Positions 5,978-6,336 of a stretch of DNA of 6,336 nucleotides are shown piece after piece. Source of the DNA: Spongiicolonus versatilis (GTDB lineage Bacteria > Pseudomonadota > Gammaproteobacteria > Arenicellales > Spongiicolonaceae); the NCBI GenBank assembly GCA_028286165.1, contig JAPYMU010000033.1, forward strand, positions 1-6,336, given 5' to 3'. The notes beneath the pieces are model-generated. The model did no database searches. It was not told the DNA's origin and was given only the letters and a program-made list of their open reading frames with translations. The translations under genes were made by a program, and so were the position numbers. Each line of letters starts with the position of its first letter. Position 1 is the first letter of the stretch.

Positions 5978-5994
5978 GGCGGCACCACGCCGCC
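5978..5994 (+). terminator. Small hairpin after rpmG (weak terminator candidate)
   Basis: GGCGGC (5978-5983) and GCCGCC (5989-5994) form a perfect 6-bp stem with a 5-base loop (ACCAC), starting 3 bases after the rpmG stop. No U-tract follows (ACCCGCGACGG), so intrinsic termination would be poor. It may stabilise the 3' end of the ribosomal message or only partly separate rpmG from the methyltransferase gene. Confidence 0.35.
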
Positions 5995-6004
5995 ACCCGC
6001 GACG

Positions 6005-6336
6005 GTGACCAACAAACTCTGCTTCGGTGACTGCCTGGACATTCTGGATATGCCGGGCGATGGCGGCAGGCCGCTGGTGGCCGATGAATCAGTCGACCTG
6101 GTCTACCTGGACCCGCCGTTCAACTCCAAGGCCGACTACAACATGATTTTCGGCAAGGGCGTGGACAAGCAGGCGCAGATGCAGGCTTTCACCGACACCT
6201 GGCAGTGGGGCGGGCAGGGGACGCAGGATACGTTGGACATAGTGCGGGCGGTGGCCCATCCGGCGCATGGCGCAATTAAAAGCCTGCATGGGTTTTTGGG
6301 CGACTCGGGAATGATGGCCTACCTCGGCTACATGGC
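6005..6336 (+). CDS. Site-specific DNA methyltransferase (N6-adenine or N4-cytosine type), partial, 3' end beyond window
   Basis: The first 110 residues are visible. They begin with NKLCFGDCLDIL (3-14), then a segment ending VDLVYLDPPFNSKADYN. DPPF (36-39) is catalytic motif IV of amino-methyltransferases, which transfer a methyl group from S-adenosylmethionine to the exocyclic amine of adenine or cytosine. Motif IV near the N-terminus fits the beta-class order, with the AdoMet-binding FxGxG expected near the missing C-terminus. FTDTWQWG (62-69) and a later FLGDSGMMAYL (from about 98) recur in a widespread group of such methylases, some paired with type III restriction subunits and others solitary. 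The GTG at 6005 is the only start that keeps the FGD segment; no clear Shine-Dalgarno or promoter precedes it, so read-through from rpmG is possible. Target sequence and any nuclease partner cannot be judged here. The frame stays open to the window edge. Confidence 0.87.
   Translation, partial: MTNKLCFGDCLDILDMPGDGGRPLVADESVDLVYLDPPFNSKADYNMIFGKGVDKQAQMQAFTDTWQWGGQGTQDTLDIVRAVAHPAHGAIKSLHGFLGDSGMMAYLGYM

Overview
This is a gene-dense, visibly GC-rich bacterial chromosome segment. The proteins point to a gammaproteobacterium. The AvtA-type transaminase, the Prc-type tail protease, the ChaC-type cyclotransferase and ribosomal proteins L28 and L33 all read like the enterobacterial and pseudomonad forms, with long stretches recognisable from memory. 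High GC, GTG starts and 1-4 base gene overlaps suggest a compact genome. I cannot name a genus. No tRNA, rRNA, CRISPR array, insertion sequence or integrase is visible.

Layout. (1) Positions 1-348, minus strand: a probable 33-codon small ORF overlaps (ATGA) a 69-residue membrane-anchored protein resembling a short DUF1640/CCDC90 protein. Both have a GGAG ribosome site 8 bases before the ATG, and a plausible promoter lies just upstream in the divergent gap. (2) Positions 436-5520, plus strand: four tightly packed genes, namely an iron-containing alcohol dehydrogenase, ChaC-like gamma-glutamylcyclotransferase, the periplasmic C-terminal processing protease Prc, and valine-pyruvate transaminase AvtA. 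The junctions are TAATG, GTGA, and a 2-base gap before a GTG start, so they are very likely one transcript. (3) Positions 5521-5974: rpmB and rpmG, with a promoter-like sequence placed so that the rpmB message would be almost leaderless. (4) Positions 6005 to the right edge: the N-terminal part of a DPPF-type (beta-class layout) DNA methyltransferase, cut by the window end.

How they may work together. The operon mixes small-molecule redox metabolism (alcohol or aldehyde interconversion), glutathione turnover, envelope protein quality control and alanine/valine/pyruvate transamination. I see no single pathway linking all four; the tight packing is the main evidence for co-expression. rpmB-rpmG is an ordinary ribosomal pair. 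A methyltransferase directly after it is unusual and may mark the edge of an accessory or defence region beyond the window.

I found no convincing novel system. The best leads are the small coupled minus-strand pair, the probably leaderless rpmB transcript, the acidic Gly/Asp/Ser repeat insert in Prc, and the truncated methyltransferase.
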